22,086 nucleotides of DNA from ZC4RG25 sp041687075 (GTDB lineage: Bacteria; Pseudomonadota; Alphaproteobacteria; Rhizobiales; Hyphomicrobiaceae), in the NCBI GenBank assembly GCA_041687075.1, contig JAWLCO010000060.1, forward strand, positions 1-22,086, in the 5' to 3' direction. A program made the translations under genes and the position numbers. Under the pieces are notes generated by a model. The model was not told where the DNA came from, searched no databases, and was given only the letters and a program-made list of their open reading frames with translations. Position 1 is the first letter of the stretch. Each line of letters begins with the position of its first letter. Positions 1 to 8,224 of this stretch are shown piece by piece.

Positions 1-270
1 CACGACGATCCTCTTCAGAGCCAGGGCGACGTGGAGTGCCGCAGCGCCATAAAGCGCGATGGTGCCGGGCCACGTGCGCCACAGCCAGACCCGCCAGTGC
101 TGAGCCGCTTCCATGGCCTGGAGACCCAGCACGCCCAGCGCATGGTTGAGCAGGTGCATCGTGACGAACGCGAACAGCACGATGCCGGCCCACAGCCGGA
201 CCTCGCGCTCCCACACGATGTTATGCCATCTGGCGCTCTTCAGAGCCGTTTCTGGCTTTGTGCTTGGCAT
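1..270 (-). CDS. Partial membrane protein, N-terminus resembling the sensor region of adenylate/guanylate cyclases
   Basis: Only the first 90 residues lie in the window; the gene continues past base 1. The start is the ATG at 270, seven codons after an in-frame TAG, with no clear Shine-Dalgarno. The protein has a short polar N-terminus, a WEREVRLWAG stretch, a membrane segment at about residues 27-49 (LFAFVTMHLLNHALGVLG) and a second at about 69-88. Histidines 39, 43 and 80 fall in these helices, as in cytochrome-b-like or succinate-dehydrogenase-like anchors. I recall this type of N-terminus from rhizobial membrane adenylate/guanylate cyclases, whose catalytic domain lies at the C-terminus; none of that domain is visible, so the function is inferred. 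The gene follows the ABC transporter gene after 82 bases on the same strand, so the two may be cotranscribed. Confidence 0.6.
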   Translation of the reverse strand, partial: MPSTKPETALKSARWHNIVWEREVRLWAGIVLFAFVTMHLLNHALGVLGLQAMEAAQHWRVWLWRTWPGTIALYGAAALHVALALKRIVV

Positions 271-352
271 CGGTGCTACTCGAACAGCTCGCTACGCACG
301 TGGGGCTCGGGCCGAGGCACCCCGCAAACTCCGGCACCGGCCAAGCCCCTTT

Positions 353-3028
353 TCAAGCAACCGCTGCGGCTGGCTCCGGATCCATTTTCAGCCGCGGTCC
401 GTCGAACGTAAGAATGCCGTCGAACTCACGCGCTGCGGCTGCATCCGAGACAGTCGCGATCAACGTCCTGCCGCTCATCGCCGATCTGAGGCGGTTGAGA
501 ATGGTGTCGCCGTCTCCAGGCCCGTAGATCGAGAGGGCACCGTCGAGCACGAGAATGTCAGGCCGCTTGACGAGACAGCGGGCGATGTTGATGGCGGCGC
601 GCTGGGGCTCATAGAGCAGCCGGCCGCCGGGGCCGACTTCGGTGTCGAGGCCGATGCGGTAGACGACCGGCTCGATATCGAGCTCGGATATCACCTTGCG
701 CACGACTTGCCAGACACGCTGCTCGGCCCGCGAGCCCTCGAAGGCGATTCGCCCGAACAGGATGTTGTCCCGAATGGGCGCGGCCATCATGAACCTGGCC
801 GGATCGTAGAACTCGATGCGCTTTGCGTACTCGTGGGGAAGATAGCGCATGAAGCTTGCGCGGGCGCGCAGGATGCGCGCATTGAATGCCTCATCGAGGA
901 GGTTCAGGCGGTGTCGCGGCTCGATGTAGCCGAACGCCAGCGCGATGAGCCTGGTGCGTGCGCCTGGTGAAAGGTGGGTTCGTCCCCCGGGCTGTCGCAC
1001 AGCATCGATGAGCCGCTGAAAGTGCTCCATCTCATCCGCGCGGATGAAGGAGTAGCGCTCGAAAAGCGGATGCCCCGGCGGCAACCCGGCGAACATCTCT
1101 GCCGTGACCTCGGCGATCCTGAGACCCAGCTCCGTCAGCGGCTCGTCGAGCGCTTCCGCTTCCAGAATGGCGCGCAGGTATGGATCGGCCGCCAGCTCGC
1201 TGCGGCTCGGCCCCTGACCGACCGGGACGCCGAACAGCAGATTCTCGCCGATGGTTGCGTGGATGTTGTAGCTGTCCGGGTCGAACGGTTCGACGAGATG
1301 GCTCAGATCGGCCGCGCTGAGCTCGCCCCGGACGGCGTGCCGTGCCGTGACAAACCGCTCTGCGAGCTCGGGCGAGGTGCCCGGCCCGAGCCTGCCGTTG
1401 AGGCCGAACCAATAGACCTCCTCATCCAGTCCGGCTACCGCGAGGGCGCGCAGGATGGCGGCGTCGAGCTCCTCTGCCGACCGCACGCCGGCGGCTTCGT
1501 AGTCGATCCAGCGCTCATCGAGGTAGATGTCGATGGCGCCGCTGAGCAGGGATTCATCGAGCGGCCGCGAGTTGTTGAGTTTCCTGACCGCCTCGGGGAT
1601 CGGCGGCGGGATACGTCTCAGCGAGTAGGTGACGTTGTCGCGGATCGATCCCACGAACAGCAGCGGGTCGGGACCGGCATAGGCGATGAGGCGGCCCGCC
1701 GTTTCGTCCGACATGTCGATCAGATCGCGCCGGCCGATGCGCACCGTGCCCTGGTAGTCCGTGATCTGTCGTCCGATCACCTTGGCGAAGGTATCGCGAC
1801 CGCTGCCGTTTCCGCCGGCCAGGGCCACATGCGATGGCCGCTCGATGGTGAGCGAAACATTGTCGAGCAGCGGCGATCCGCGCCTGTCGAGTACACGCAG
1901 CCCCTCGATGCGAATGGGGCCCGCCAGGTCCTCCGAATGTTCTTCGGCCTGTTCAGGCAGCAGTTTGTCGACCGTGAATTGCGAAACGACCTGCTGGTAC
2001 TTCACCCCGACGTCGATGCGCTGCTGATCCCAGTCGATCAGCTCTTTCACGGGTGGCGGCAGATCCCGGTAAGCGGCGATCACGGCGACGAGCTGGCCGA
2101 GATCGAACGTGCCTCTGAGGGCAAGGTATCCGCCGATGGCGTAGAAGAAGAAGGGCGTGACCTGGGCCAGGAGATTGTTCAGATACTTCACCGCAAACTT
2201 GCGTTTGAAGAGGGCCACGCGGATGTCGAACAGCTGGCCGAGCCGCCGGCCGACCTCGGCCTTGTCGAAGGCGGCTGTGCCATGCACGTGAACCGCGGGG
2301 GCTGCCTCGACGACCTCGCCGATCCGGCCTGCGAGATGGCGCGCCGCCACCTGCCGCTCCCGGCCGAGCCGGATCTGCTCGCGCCTGAGCCACGGGATGA
2401 CGATCGCCTGGATCATCACCACCGCCAGCGCGATGAACCCGAGCCAGACATTCTGGATCATGATGAATGTGAGCGCCGTGAGCGCCTGGGTTCCGAGGAA
2501 AGCCGGCTGGATGAAGGCATCCCCCACGAAGCCGCCGATCGGCTCGACCTCGTTGTTGATCATGCTGGCGGCTTCGGACGGCTTGACGGAGCGGATGTCC
2601 TCGGGGCGGAACCGCAGGAGTGTCGCGAACAGCTCATAGCGCATCCGGCGCAGTATTCGCTCGCCCAGGATGCCCTTGCGGATGTTGATGACATACTTGA
2701 AGGCGCCGTTGATCAGCACCAGCAGCAGGAACAGGAAGCTCAGCGCCAGCAGATACGAGATCTGGTCCAGCTCCACCCCCTCGCTCAGCACGATCCTGCT
2801 GCCGCCGAGGAACTCCGGCAGCGCAAACGACCAGTCGAAGACCTGAGCGGTCGTCTGGCCCTCCGGATAGGCGCCGCCCTGCAACGCCTCGCTGACGATG
2901 ATCCGCGGAACGTCGAGCGAGGCGAAATAGAACGGGAGCGAGGCAAGGATCAGCAGTAGTATGCCGATCTGCTCGCGGCGGCTGTGGCGCCAGACGAACC
3001 GGAAGAGGTTGGGGTCCAATGCGCGCAT
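353..3028 (-). CDS. Large ABC transporter, permease fused to an altered, expanded ATP-binding region
   Basis: This is an 891-residue inner-membrane protein. Residues 1-330 form an ABC-exporter-like membrane domain with hydrophobic segments near 21-40, 91-115, 172-213 and 290-320. An ATPase-like region starts near 372. The Walker A (405-413, GGNGSGRDT) has Arg411 where the essential Lys should be. The motif after the Q-loop appears three times: SIRDN near 461, TIGEN near 592, PIRDN near 751. A signature/Walker B pair occurs at 686-713 (LSPGA ... LLDE) and again, degraded, at 805-830 (LYEPQ ... VLDG). The H-switch His is replaced by Ser861. The protein is about 300 residues longer than a usual half-transporter. 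I chose the ATG at 3028 because the upstream in-frame extension is Ala/Cys/Arg-rich and runs into the divergent glycosyltransferase leader. ABC membership is firm; substrate and ATP turnover are unknown. Confidence 0.85.
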   Translation of the reverse strand: MRALDPNLFRFVWRHSRREQIGILLLILASLPFYFASLDVPRIIVSEALQGGAYPEGQTTAQVFDWSFALPEFLGGSRIVLSEGVELDQISYLLALSFLFLLLVLINGAFKYVINIRKGILGERILRRMRYELFATLLRFRPEDIRSVKPSEAASMINNEVEPIGGFVGDAFIQPAFLGTQALTALTFIMIQNVWLGFIALAVVMIQAIVIPWLRREQIRLGRERQVAARHLAGRIGEVVEAAPAVHVHGTAAFDKAEVGRRLGQLFDIRVALFKRKFAVKYLNNLLAQVTPFFFYAIGGYLALRGTFDLGQLVAVIAAYRDLPPPVKELIDWDQQRIDVGVKYQQVVSQFTVDKLLPEQAEEHSEDLAGPIRIEGLRVLDRRGSPLLDNVSLTIERPSHVALAGGNGSGRDTFAKVIGRQITDYQGTVRIGRRDLIDMSDETAGRLIAYAGPDPLLFVGSIRDNVTYSLRRIPPPIPEAVRKLNNSRPLDESLLSGAIDIYLDERWIDYEAAGVRSAEELDAAILRALAVAGLDEEVYWFGLNGRLGPGTSPELAERFVTARHAVRGELSAADLSHLVEPFDPDSYNIHATIGENLLFGVPVGQGPSRSELAADPYLRAILEAEALDEPLTELGLRIAEVTAEMFAGLPPGHPLFERYSFIRADEMEHFQRLIDAVRQPGGRTHLSPGARTRLIALAFGYIEPRHRLNLLDEAFNARILRARASFMRYLPHEYAKRIEFYDPARFMMAAPIRDNILFGRIAFEGSRAEQRVWQVVRKVISELDIEPVVYRIGLDTEVGPGGRLLYEPQRAAINIARCLVKRPDILVLDGALSIYGPGDGDTILNRLRSAMSGRTLIATVSDAAAAREFDGILTFDGPRLKMDPEPAAAVA

Positions 3029-3158
3029 CCTGCAGTTTGAGACCACCGAAGGTAGTAACCGGGCGCAGACGCGGCAAGCTGCGGCGCATTGGGAAGCGCC
3101 AGCGCCGGCAAGCCCGGTAGCGCGAAAGGAGCCTTGAAGACGACCTTTGGGGGGAGCC

Positions 3159-4280
3159 ATGAGAGTTGGGTTCTATGCGCCGTTGACACCGCCGGATCAC
3201 CCAAACCCGTCCGGTGAGCGGCTGATGGCGCGGCTTCTCATCCAGGCGCTGGCGGCAGCCGGCCATGATGTCCGCATCGTGAGCAGCCTGCGCAGCTTTT
3301 CCCGGGACCCGGCGGAGAGCGTTTACCGTAATTTGAAATCGCAGGCTCTGGCGGAGGCTGAGCGGCTCGTTGGGGCGTGGTCGGCTGCGTCGGACTGGCG
3401 GCCGGACTGCTGGTTTACCTATCACCCCTACTACAAGGCACCGGACTGGGTTGGCCCGGCTGTATGTGCCCGGCTTGGGTTGCCTTACGTCACCGCCGAG
3501 GCGTCATATGCTGGCAAGAGGGACGCCGGCGAATGGGCCATCTGGCAGGCCGATGTCGTCGCCGCGGTGCGCGGGGCAGCCGCGAGCATCTGCTTCACCG
3601 CGCGGGACAGGGCAGGCCTCGAGCGGCTGGCCCCGCTTGCCGGGCCGCTGGTCGACTTGCCGCCGTTCATCGATCCGCCGCCCGCTCCCGAGCGCTCGCG
3701 GCGGTCATCGCGCGCCGCGCCCCGCCTGGCTGTAGTCGCCATGATGCGCCCGGGCGACAAGCTGGCGAGCTATCTTGCGCTCAGCCGGACTCTCCAGATG
3801 CTGCTCGACATGCCGTGGCGGCTGGCAGTCATCGGCGACGGGCCGGTGCGGGCCGAGGTGCTGGCCGCCTTCTCACCCATTCCGCCGGACCGGATCGACT
3901 GGATGGGCGAGATGGAGCCCGAAAGCGTTCCCGACGTGCTCAGCGCTTGTGACCTCTACGTCTGGCCGGGGATCGGCGAGGCGTACGGAATGGCCTATCT
4001 GGAGGCACAGGCGATGGGACTTCCGGTCGTGGCGCAGGACACGGCAGGCGTCGCTGCGGTCGTCGCTCATGGCGAGACGGGCTGGCTGACGCCTGCCGGA
4101 GATCTCGCCGCACACGCCGCCGCGATCCGCGATCTGCTCTCCGACGGCGGGCTGCGTGACCAGATGGGGCTGGCCGCGAGCCGCTTCGTGCGCGAGCATC
4201 GCAGTATCAGGATGGCAGCTGCGAGTCTCGACCAGACCCTTGCCGCCGTCGTGCCGATTGCCGGTCGAGGAGGCGGATGA
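3159..4280 (+). CDS. Glycosyltransferase, family 4 / group 1 type
   Basis: The 373-residue protein has a GT-B fold layout. The N-terminus (MRVGFYAPLTPPDHPNPSGE) is the usual first strand and loop, followed by an ALAAAGHDVRIVSS helix-strand. The C-terminal half has the retaining-transferase motif E274-x7-E282 (GEAYGMAYLE), then AMGLPVVA and HGETGWLTPAGD, typical of nucleotide-sugar-binding family 4 enzymes. There is no signal peptide, so it should act in the cytosol or at the inner membrane face. The start at 3159 follows a GGGGAG Shine-Dalgarno. Its stop overlaps the next start in an ATGA, so it is translationally coupled to the deacetylase. Sugar donor and acceptor cannot be told from sequence; the pairing suggests an N-acetylated or otherwise acylated glycan (inference). 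Confidence 0.88.
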   Translation: MRVGFYAPLTPPDHPNPSGERLMARLLIQALAAAGHDVRIVSSLRSFSRDPAESVYRNLKSQALAEAERLVGAWSAASDWRPDCWFTYHPYYKAPDWVGPAVCARLGLPYVTAEASYAGKRDAGEWAIWQADVVAAVRGAAASICFTARDRAGLERLAPLAGPLVDLPPFIDPPPAPERSRRSSRAAPRLAVVAMMRPGDKLASYLALSRTLQMLLDMPWRLAVIGDGPVRAEVLAAFSPIPPDRIDWMGEMEPESVPDVLSACDLYVWPGIGEAYGMAYLEAQAMGLPVVAQDTAGVAAVVAHGETGWLTPAGDLAAHAAAIRDLLSDGGLRDQMGLAASRFVREHRSIRMAAASLDQTLAAVVPIAGRGGG

Positions 4281-5038
4281 TGGCGCCGGCCCGCCCCACG
4301 CGATGGACTCCCCTCCGCGAGGAGCTGGCTCGCTGGCACGACGCCAATGCCATCGCCCGCTTATGGCTGCGCGATGACGATGCAGTCTGCGTCACGCCGG
4401 CGCTCGCGCGCCTCACGGGAGTATGCACCGCCCACGCCGTCCCCTGCCTGATCGCCGCCGTTCCGGGCCGAACGGGCGAGGACCTGGCCACCTTTCTCAC
4501 CAGGCAGCCACTGGCAGAAGTTGCCGCGCATGGCTGGACCCATCGGAATCATGCTGGATCTGGTCCGAAGGCGGAGTTTCCCCTCGACCGCCCCGGGCAG
4601 GAAATTCTGCATGACCTCCGATCCGCCCGCGCGCGTATCAGTGCGCTGTTCGGTGCCAGCGCCGTGCCGATCTACGTTCCGCCCTGGAACCGTATCGCGC
4701 CTGAGGTCGCACGCCTCTTGCCGAGCGCCGGCTTTAGCGCCGTCTCCGCGATCGGGCGAACTGGCGACGCGGGCGCAGGGCCCCGCAGGATCAACGTGCA
4801 TCTGGACATCATCGATTGGCGCGGCTCACGCGGCGGCCGCGATCCGGACCTGCTGATCGCGGAACTTGCGGGTCATTTGGCCTGGTCGCGCCAGAACGGG
4901 CAGCCTGCGATCGGCGTCCTGACGCATCATCTGGATCATGACGAAGTCGCCTGGCAGTTCCTCGAGGAGCTGTTCGCAGAGACGAGAGCCCACGCAACGG
5001 TGCGCTGGGTGCGGGCCAGCGAAATACTCGCAAGCTGA
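4277..5038 (+). CDS. Polysaccharide deacetylase family protein (NodB-like), cytosolic
   Basis: The 253-residue protein has the three marks of the NodB/CE4-like fold: an RDDD acidic motif at 32-35 (catalytic base and metal ligand), HGWTHRNH at 85-92 with H85 and H89 as likely metal ligands, and the PPWNR loop at 135-139. Family members hydrolyse N- or O-acetyl groups from glycans. It has no signal peptide or membrane segment, so it probably works on a cytosolic or lipid-linked intermediate rather than on a finished surface polymer (inference). It starts at the ATG of an ATGA overlap behind a GAGGAGG ribosome site, coupled to the glycosyltransferase upstream. Substrate unknown. Confidence 0.85.
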   Translation: MMAPARPTRWTPLREELARWHDANAIARLWLRDDDAVCVTPALARLTGVCTAHAVPCLIAAVPGRTGEDLATFLTRQPLAEVAAHGWTHRNHAGSGPKAEFPLDRPGQEILHDLRSARARISALFGASAVPIYVPPWNRIAPEVARLLPSAGFSAVSAIGRTGDAGAGPRRINVHLDIIDWRGSRGGRDPDLLIAELAGHLAWSRQNGQPAIGVLTHHLDHDEVAWQFLEELFAETRAHATVRWVRASEILAS

Positions 5039-5114
5039 GACGCCCTCGGAGTGTTGCTTTACCAGCCGGACACGGCGTGTCTATGGTGCCCACGATCTCA
5101 AACCGGAGCTGCTG

Positions 5115-6200
5115 ATGAGCATCGAGAGCCTGAAGGCCCAGATCGCGCGTGAGTTCGGGACGCCTGCCGTCGTCATCGACCTCGACCGCGTGGAGCGCAA
5201 CATCGCCCGCGTGCAGGCGATCTGCGATGCTGCCGGTGTCGCCAACCGCCCGCATATCAAGACCCATAAGAGCCCGATCCTCGCGCGCATGCAGCGGGAC
5301 GCGGGGGCCCGCGGCATCACCTGCCAGAAGCTCGGTGAGGCCGAGGTCATGGTGGACGGAGGCCTCGATGACATTCTGATCAGCTACAACCTGTTCGGCT
5401 CCCACAAGATGGGCCGCTTGGGCGCGCTGCTGCGCCGGGCGAACGTCACCGTCGCCGCCGACAATCCGACAGTCATCGAAGGTCTGACCGAAGCCGCGCG
5501 CATCGCCGAGCGGCCGCTCCCCGTCGTGGTCGAGTGCGATACCGGCCGCAAGCGCGCGGGCGTCGAGACCGCCGGGGAGGCGGTGGAGCTTGCCAGGCTT
5601 ATTGGCCGGCTTGCCGGTCTCCAGTTCGCAGGCTTCATGTTTTATCCTACCGAGACGTCCTGGCCCGAGACGCAGCGCTTCTTCGACACGGCGCGCGCCG
5701 GTCTTCAGGACGCTGGGCTCGAGCCACGCATCATCTCGACGGGTGGCACACCAAACCTCGTCAACGTCGGCAAGCTCGCCGGCGCGACCGAGCACCGGGC
5801 CGGCACCTGCATTTTCAACGACCGCATGATGCTGGAGTGCGGCGCAGCCACGCTCGACGACTGTGCGCTGACGGTCTACGCAACCGTCGTCAGCCGCGCG
5901 GCGCCCGAGCGCGGCATTCTCGATTCCGGCTCCAAGACGCTGACTGCTGACCCCGGCGGCGGCCTCGATGGCTTCGGGCTGATCCTCGAGCACCCTCAGG
6001 CACGCATCCATGCGTTCGCCGAGGAGCACGGTTTCCTCGACCTCAAGGGCTGCAATGAGCGCCCGAAAGTCGGTGACGTCGTCCGCATCATCCCGAACCA
6101 CGTCTGCGTGGTGGTCAACATGGTCGACCAGATGATCGCTGTCCGTGGCGACGACATCGTCGACGTCATCCCGGTCGCGGCCCGGGGAAGGCTGACGTAA
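5115..6200 (+). CDS. PLP-dependent D-threonine aldolase / D-serine dehydratase-like enzyme
   Basis: The 361-residue enzyme belongs to the alanine-racemase-N superfamily, fold-type III. The PHIKTHK motif at 46-52 contains the lysine that binds PLP, probably K49. The C-terminal PNHVCVVVN at about 327-335 supplies H329 and C331; this HxC pair is the metal site of D-serine dehydratases, whereas D-threonine aldolases usually show HxD. Likely reactions are deamination of D-serine or D-threo-3-hydroxyaspartate, or cleavage of D-3-hydroxy-amino acids. The ATG at 5115 is chosen over the in-frame ATG at 4938 because it follows GGAG at good spacing and the earlier start would run through the deacetylase gene. 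The gene stands alone on + and converges with the TauE-like gene. Family is firm, exact substrate is not. Confidence 0.87.
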   Translation: MSIESLKAQIAREFGTPAVVIDLDRVERNIARVQAICDAAGVANRPHIKTHKSPILARMQRDAGARGITCQKLGEAEVMVDGGLDDILISYNLFGSHKMGRLGALLRRANVTVAADNPTVIEGLTEAARIAERPLPVVVECDTGRKRAGVETAGEAVELARLIGRLAGLQFAGFMFYPTETSWPETQRFFDTARAGLQDAGLEPRIISTGGTPNLVNVGKLAGATEHRAGTCIFNDRMMLECGAATLDDCALTVYATVVSRAAPERGILDSGSKTLTADPGGGLDGFGLILEHPQARIHAFAEEHGFLDLKGCNERPKVGDVVRIIPNHVCVVVNMVDQMIAVRGDDIVDVIPVAARGRLT

Positions 6201-6299
6201 GGCCCGTCAACGTGAATCGAGCAAATCTCGGAGCTCAATGTGCCCTGAGGCGCCACTCTTTCTCGGTGCCAGCGGCCTGAATGCGTTGGCCGCCGGCCG

Positions 6300-7223
6300 T
6301 TATGGCCGCGTATCCAGTACGAACAGCTCCTCCGGCCGGACGGTCAGGTCGACGGCCATGCGGACGCAGACGGCGAGCACCAGCAGCGCAAGCAGAATGC
6401 GGAGCTGCTCGGCGTTGAGCAGCCGGCCGATACGCGCCCCATACTGGGCGCCTACCACGCCGCCGATCATGAGTGGCAGGGCCAGCAGCAGATCGACGCT
6501 GTAGTTCTGCGTGGTGTGGAGCACCGTTGAATAGGCGGCGACGAAGATGACCTGGAAAATGGAGGTTCCGATCGCCACGCGGGTCGGCACGCGCATCAGA
6601 TAGATCAGCGCCGGGATGATGACGAACCCTCCGCCGACGCCGATGAGCGCCGTCAGCAGGCCGACGAAGATGCCGATTCCCACCGGCGGAATGGCACTGA
6701 CGTAGAGCTTGGAGGTCCGGAAGCGCATCTTGAAGGGCAGCCCCTGAATCCAGGTGTGCTGCCCGCCGCGGCGTGCCGAAAGGTGCGGCTGCTTCTGTTG
6801 CTTGCGAAGGGTGGCCAGGCTTTCGATAAACATCAGCGTGCCGATGACACCGAGCACCAGCACGTAGCTCAGGGAGATGAAGACGTCGAGCTGACCGAGC
6901 GCCTTCAGCAGCCGCTGCAGGGCGACGCCCGCCGTTGCTCCAAGAATGCCGCCCGCGAGCAGAAGCATGCCCATCTGCACGTCGACGGTCCTGGCGCGCC
7001 ATTGGGTGATCGCGGCTGACACAGACACCGCAACAACCTGGCTCACCCCGGTGCCGACGGCAACGAGTGGAGGCACGCCCAAAAAGATGAGCAGCGGCGT
7101 GATGACGAACCCGCCGCCGATCCCGAACATGCCGGACAGCACGCCGACCGAAAGGCCCATGGCCAGCAGCATGAGGCTGTCGATCGCCATCCCGGCGACA
7201 GGGAGGTAAATGGGCAAGGGCAT
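6300..7223 (-). CDS. Sulfite exporter TauE/SafE family permease
   Basis: The 307-residue membrane protein is built from two homologous halves, as usual in TauE/SafE (DUF81). The first half carries GIGGGFVITPLLIFLGVP at 34-51 and the second carries GVGGGFVIIPALIYLMRVP at 195-213; each glycine-rich turn is followed by a VAxGT motif. About eight membrane helices are visible, with a charged cytosolic linker at 138-160. Members export sulfite, sulfoacetate or other small organic anions, and the substrate cannot be assigned here. The start at 7223 has no good ribosome site, and Met12 (base 7190) is a possible alternative. It diverges from the RraA-like gene and converges with the aldolase/dehydratase gene. 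Confidence 0.9.
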   Translation of the reverse strand: MPLPIYLPVAGMAIDSLMLLAMGLSVGVLSGMFGIGGGFVITPLLIFLGVPPLVAVGTGVSQVVAVSVSAAITQWRARTVDVQMGMLLLAGGILGATAGVALQRLLKALGQLDVFISLSYVLVLGVIGTLMFIESLATLRKQQKQPHLSARRGGQHTWIQGLPFKMRFRTSKLYVSAIPPVGIGIFVGLLTALIGVGGGFVIIPALIYLMRVPTRVAIGTSIFQVIFVAAYSTVLHTTQNYSVDLLLALPLMIGGVVGAQYGARIGRLLNAEQLRILLALLVLAVCVRMAVDLTVRPEELFVLDTRP

Positions 7224-7382
7224 CAGATCGGCACGGCGTAGGTGTACGAGTTACAACCTGAGGGCTCGGCGCTCCGTCCAGGAAGCAGGCAAGGGCATTC
7301 CCGGCGTGCTCGGCCACAGCCGCTTGCAACTGGCGCGTTTCGGCGCAACTGTCCAGAGCGAACCTTGCACCGGAGAAAACGC

Positions 7383-8075
7383 ATGCTCGAAGATCCGCCC
7401 CTTCTCGTCATCCGCAAGTCGTTCGAGCGGCCGCCCGCCGCCAAGCTCGCCCGGCTCAAAGGGGCCCAGACCGGCCACGTGGTCGATGCGATGAACGGCC
7501 GCGGCGCACTCGACCCGGCGATCAAGCCGGTCGACCCCGCGCGGGCACAGTTCATCGGCACGGCGATGACCTGTGAAACGGGTCCCTCGGATAACCTGGC
7601 GATCATGGCGGCCATTGCGCTGGCACAGGAGGGTGACGTCATCGTGTCGGCGTCGGACGGGTTCACGTCTACGGCGGTCGTCGGCGACATCGTCACGCAG
7701 ATGGCGAAGAACGCCGGCATCCAGGCGGTCGTCATCGACGGCATGGCGCGGGATTCGCAGGGCATCGTCGAGGTCGGCCTGCCGGTGTTCTCGCGCGGCA
7801 TCACACCGAACTCCTGCGTCAAGAGCGGACCAGGCCGGGTAGGGCATCCGATCGTTGCCGGCGGCGTTGCCGTCCAGCCCGGGGACGTGATCGTTGGTGA
7901 TCGCGACGGTGTGGTGGTCGTTCCGCAGCACAGGCTGGATGAGGTCATCGCTCGCGTCGAGGCGATCCGCGAGGCCGAGGAGAAGGTGATCGCGAAAGTC
8001 ACCGGCAGCAGGCTGACCCATATGGAGCGCATTGCCGAGCTGCTGAAGTCGGATCGCGTGCACTACGTCGATTGA
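7383..8075 (+). CDS. RraA-like 4-hydroxy-4-methyl-2-oxoglutarate aldolase / oxaloacetate decarboxylase family protein
   Basis: The 230-residue protein matches the RraA/HMG-aldolase family over its whole length. The core includes GDVIVSASDG at 84-93, GD at 101-102, VIDGMARD at 117-124 with the R123-D124 pair expected to bind pyruvate enolate and the divalent metal, and GDRDGVVVVP at 172-181. Enzymes of this group cleave 4-hydroxy-4-methyl-2-oxoglutarate or 4-carboxy-4-hydroxy-2-oxoadipate to pyruvate plus a second product, and often decarboxylate oxaloacetate; others are RNase E inhibitors. The ATG at 7383 follows CCGGAG. An in-frame upstream ATG at 7242 would add 47 Arg/Gln/Pro-rich residues unlike the family and is not used. 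Aldolase or decarboxylase rather than RNase regulator is inferred from the active-site residues. Confidence 0.85.
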   Translation: MLEDPPLLVIRKSFERPPAAKLARLKGAQTGHVVDAMNGRGALDPAIKPVDPARAQFIGTAMTCETGPSDNLAIMAAIALAQEGDVIVSASDGFTSTAVVGDIVTQMAKNAGIQAVVIDGMARDSQGIVEVGLPVFSRGITPNSCVKSGPGRVGHPIVAGGVAVQPGDVIVGDRDGVVVVPQHRLDEVIARVEAIREAEEKVIAKVTGSRLTHMERIAELLKSDRVHYVD

Positions 8076-8123
8076 CCACACGTCCCGCGGCGCTGAACCG
8101 GGAGTTGACGCTCATTCGGCCGT

Positions 8124-8139
8124 GAAACTGAGGAGTTTC
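8124..8139 (+). other. Small perfect hairpin in the gap between the RraA-like gene and the DctP remnant
   Basis: GAAACT and AGTTTC flank a four-base loop, giving a 6-bp stem followed by GTCTTG. It lies 49 bases after the RraA-like stop and could be a weak terminator, but the stem is AT-rich and there is no real U run. Nothing else is visible in 8076-8224 apart from the GGGGAG ribosome site of the remnant. Confidence 0.25.
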
Positions 8140-8224
8140 GTCTTGCGCTGATGAAACAGCCATTTGGGAATGGGTACGACAGGGCCTCGGTCAGACGTCC
8201 TCGAAAACAAAAACAGGGGAGTGA

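Noticed and set aside
974..2959. 661-codon open frame on + across the ABC transporter gene
   Set aside because: It is the antisense shadow of the ABC gene: composition is Arg/Asp/Glu/Gln-rich with no domain, and the minus-strand frame has clear membrane and ATPase motifs.
6201..6299. Possible bidirectional terminator between the convergent PLP-enzyme and TauE-like genes
   Set aside because: Only weak GC inverted repeats are present, with no T run on either strand.
7323..7357. Direct repeat GCAACTG twice upstream of the RraA-like gene
   Set aside because: Seven bases is short and no regulator or promoter geometry supports it as an operator.
7242..7382. Upstream in-frame extension of the RraA-like protein
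   Set aside because: The extra 47 residues are Arg/Gln/Pro-rich, unlike the family, and the ATG at 7383 has a proper ribosome site.
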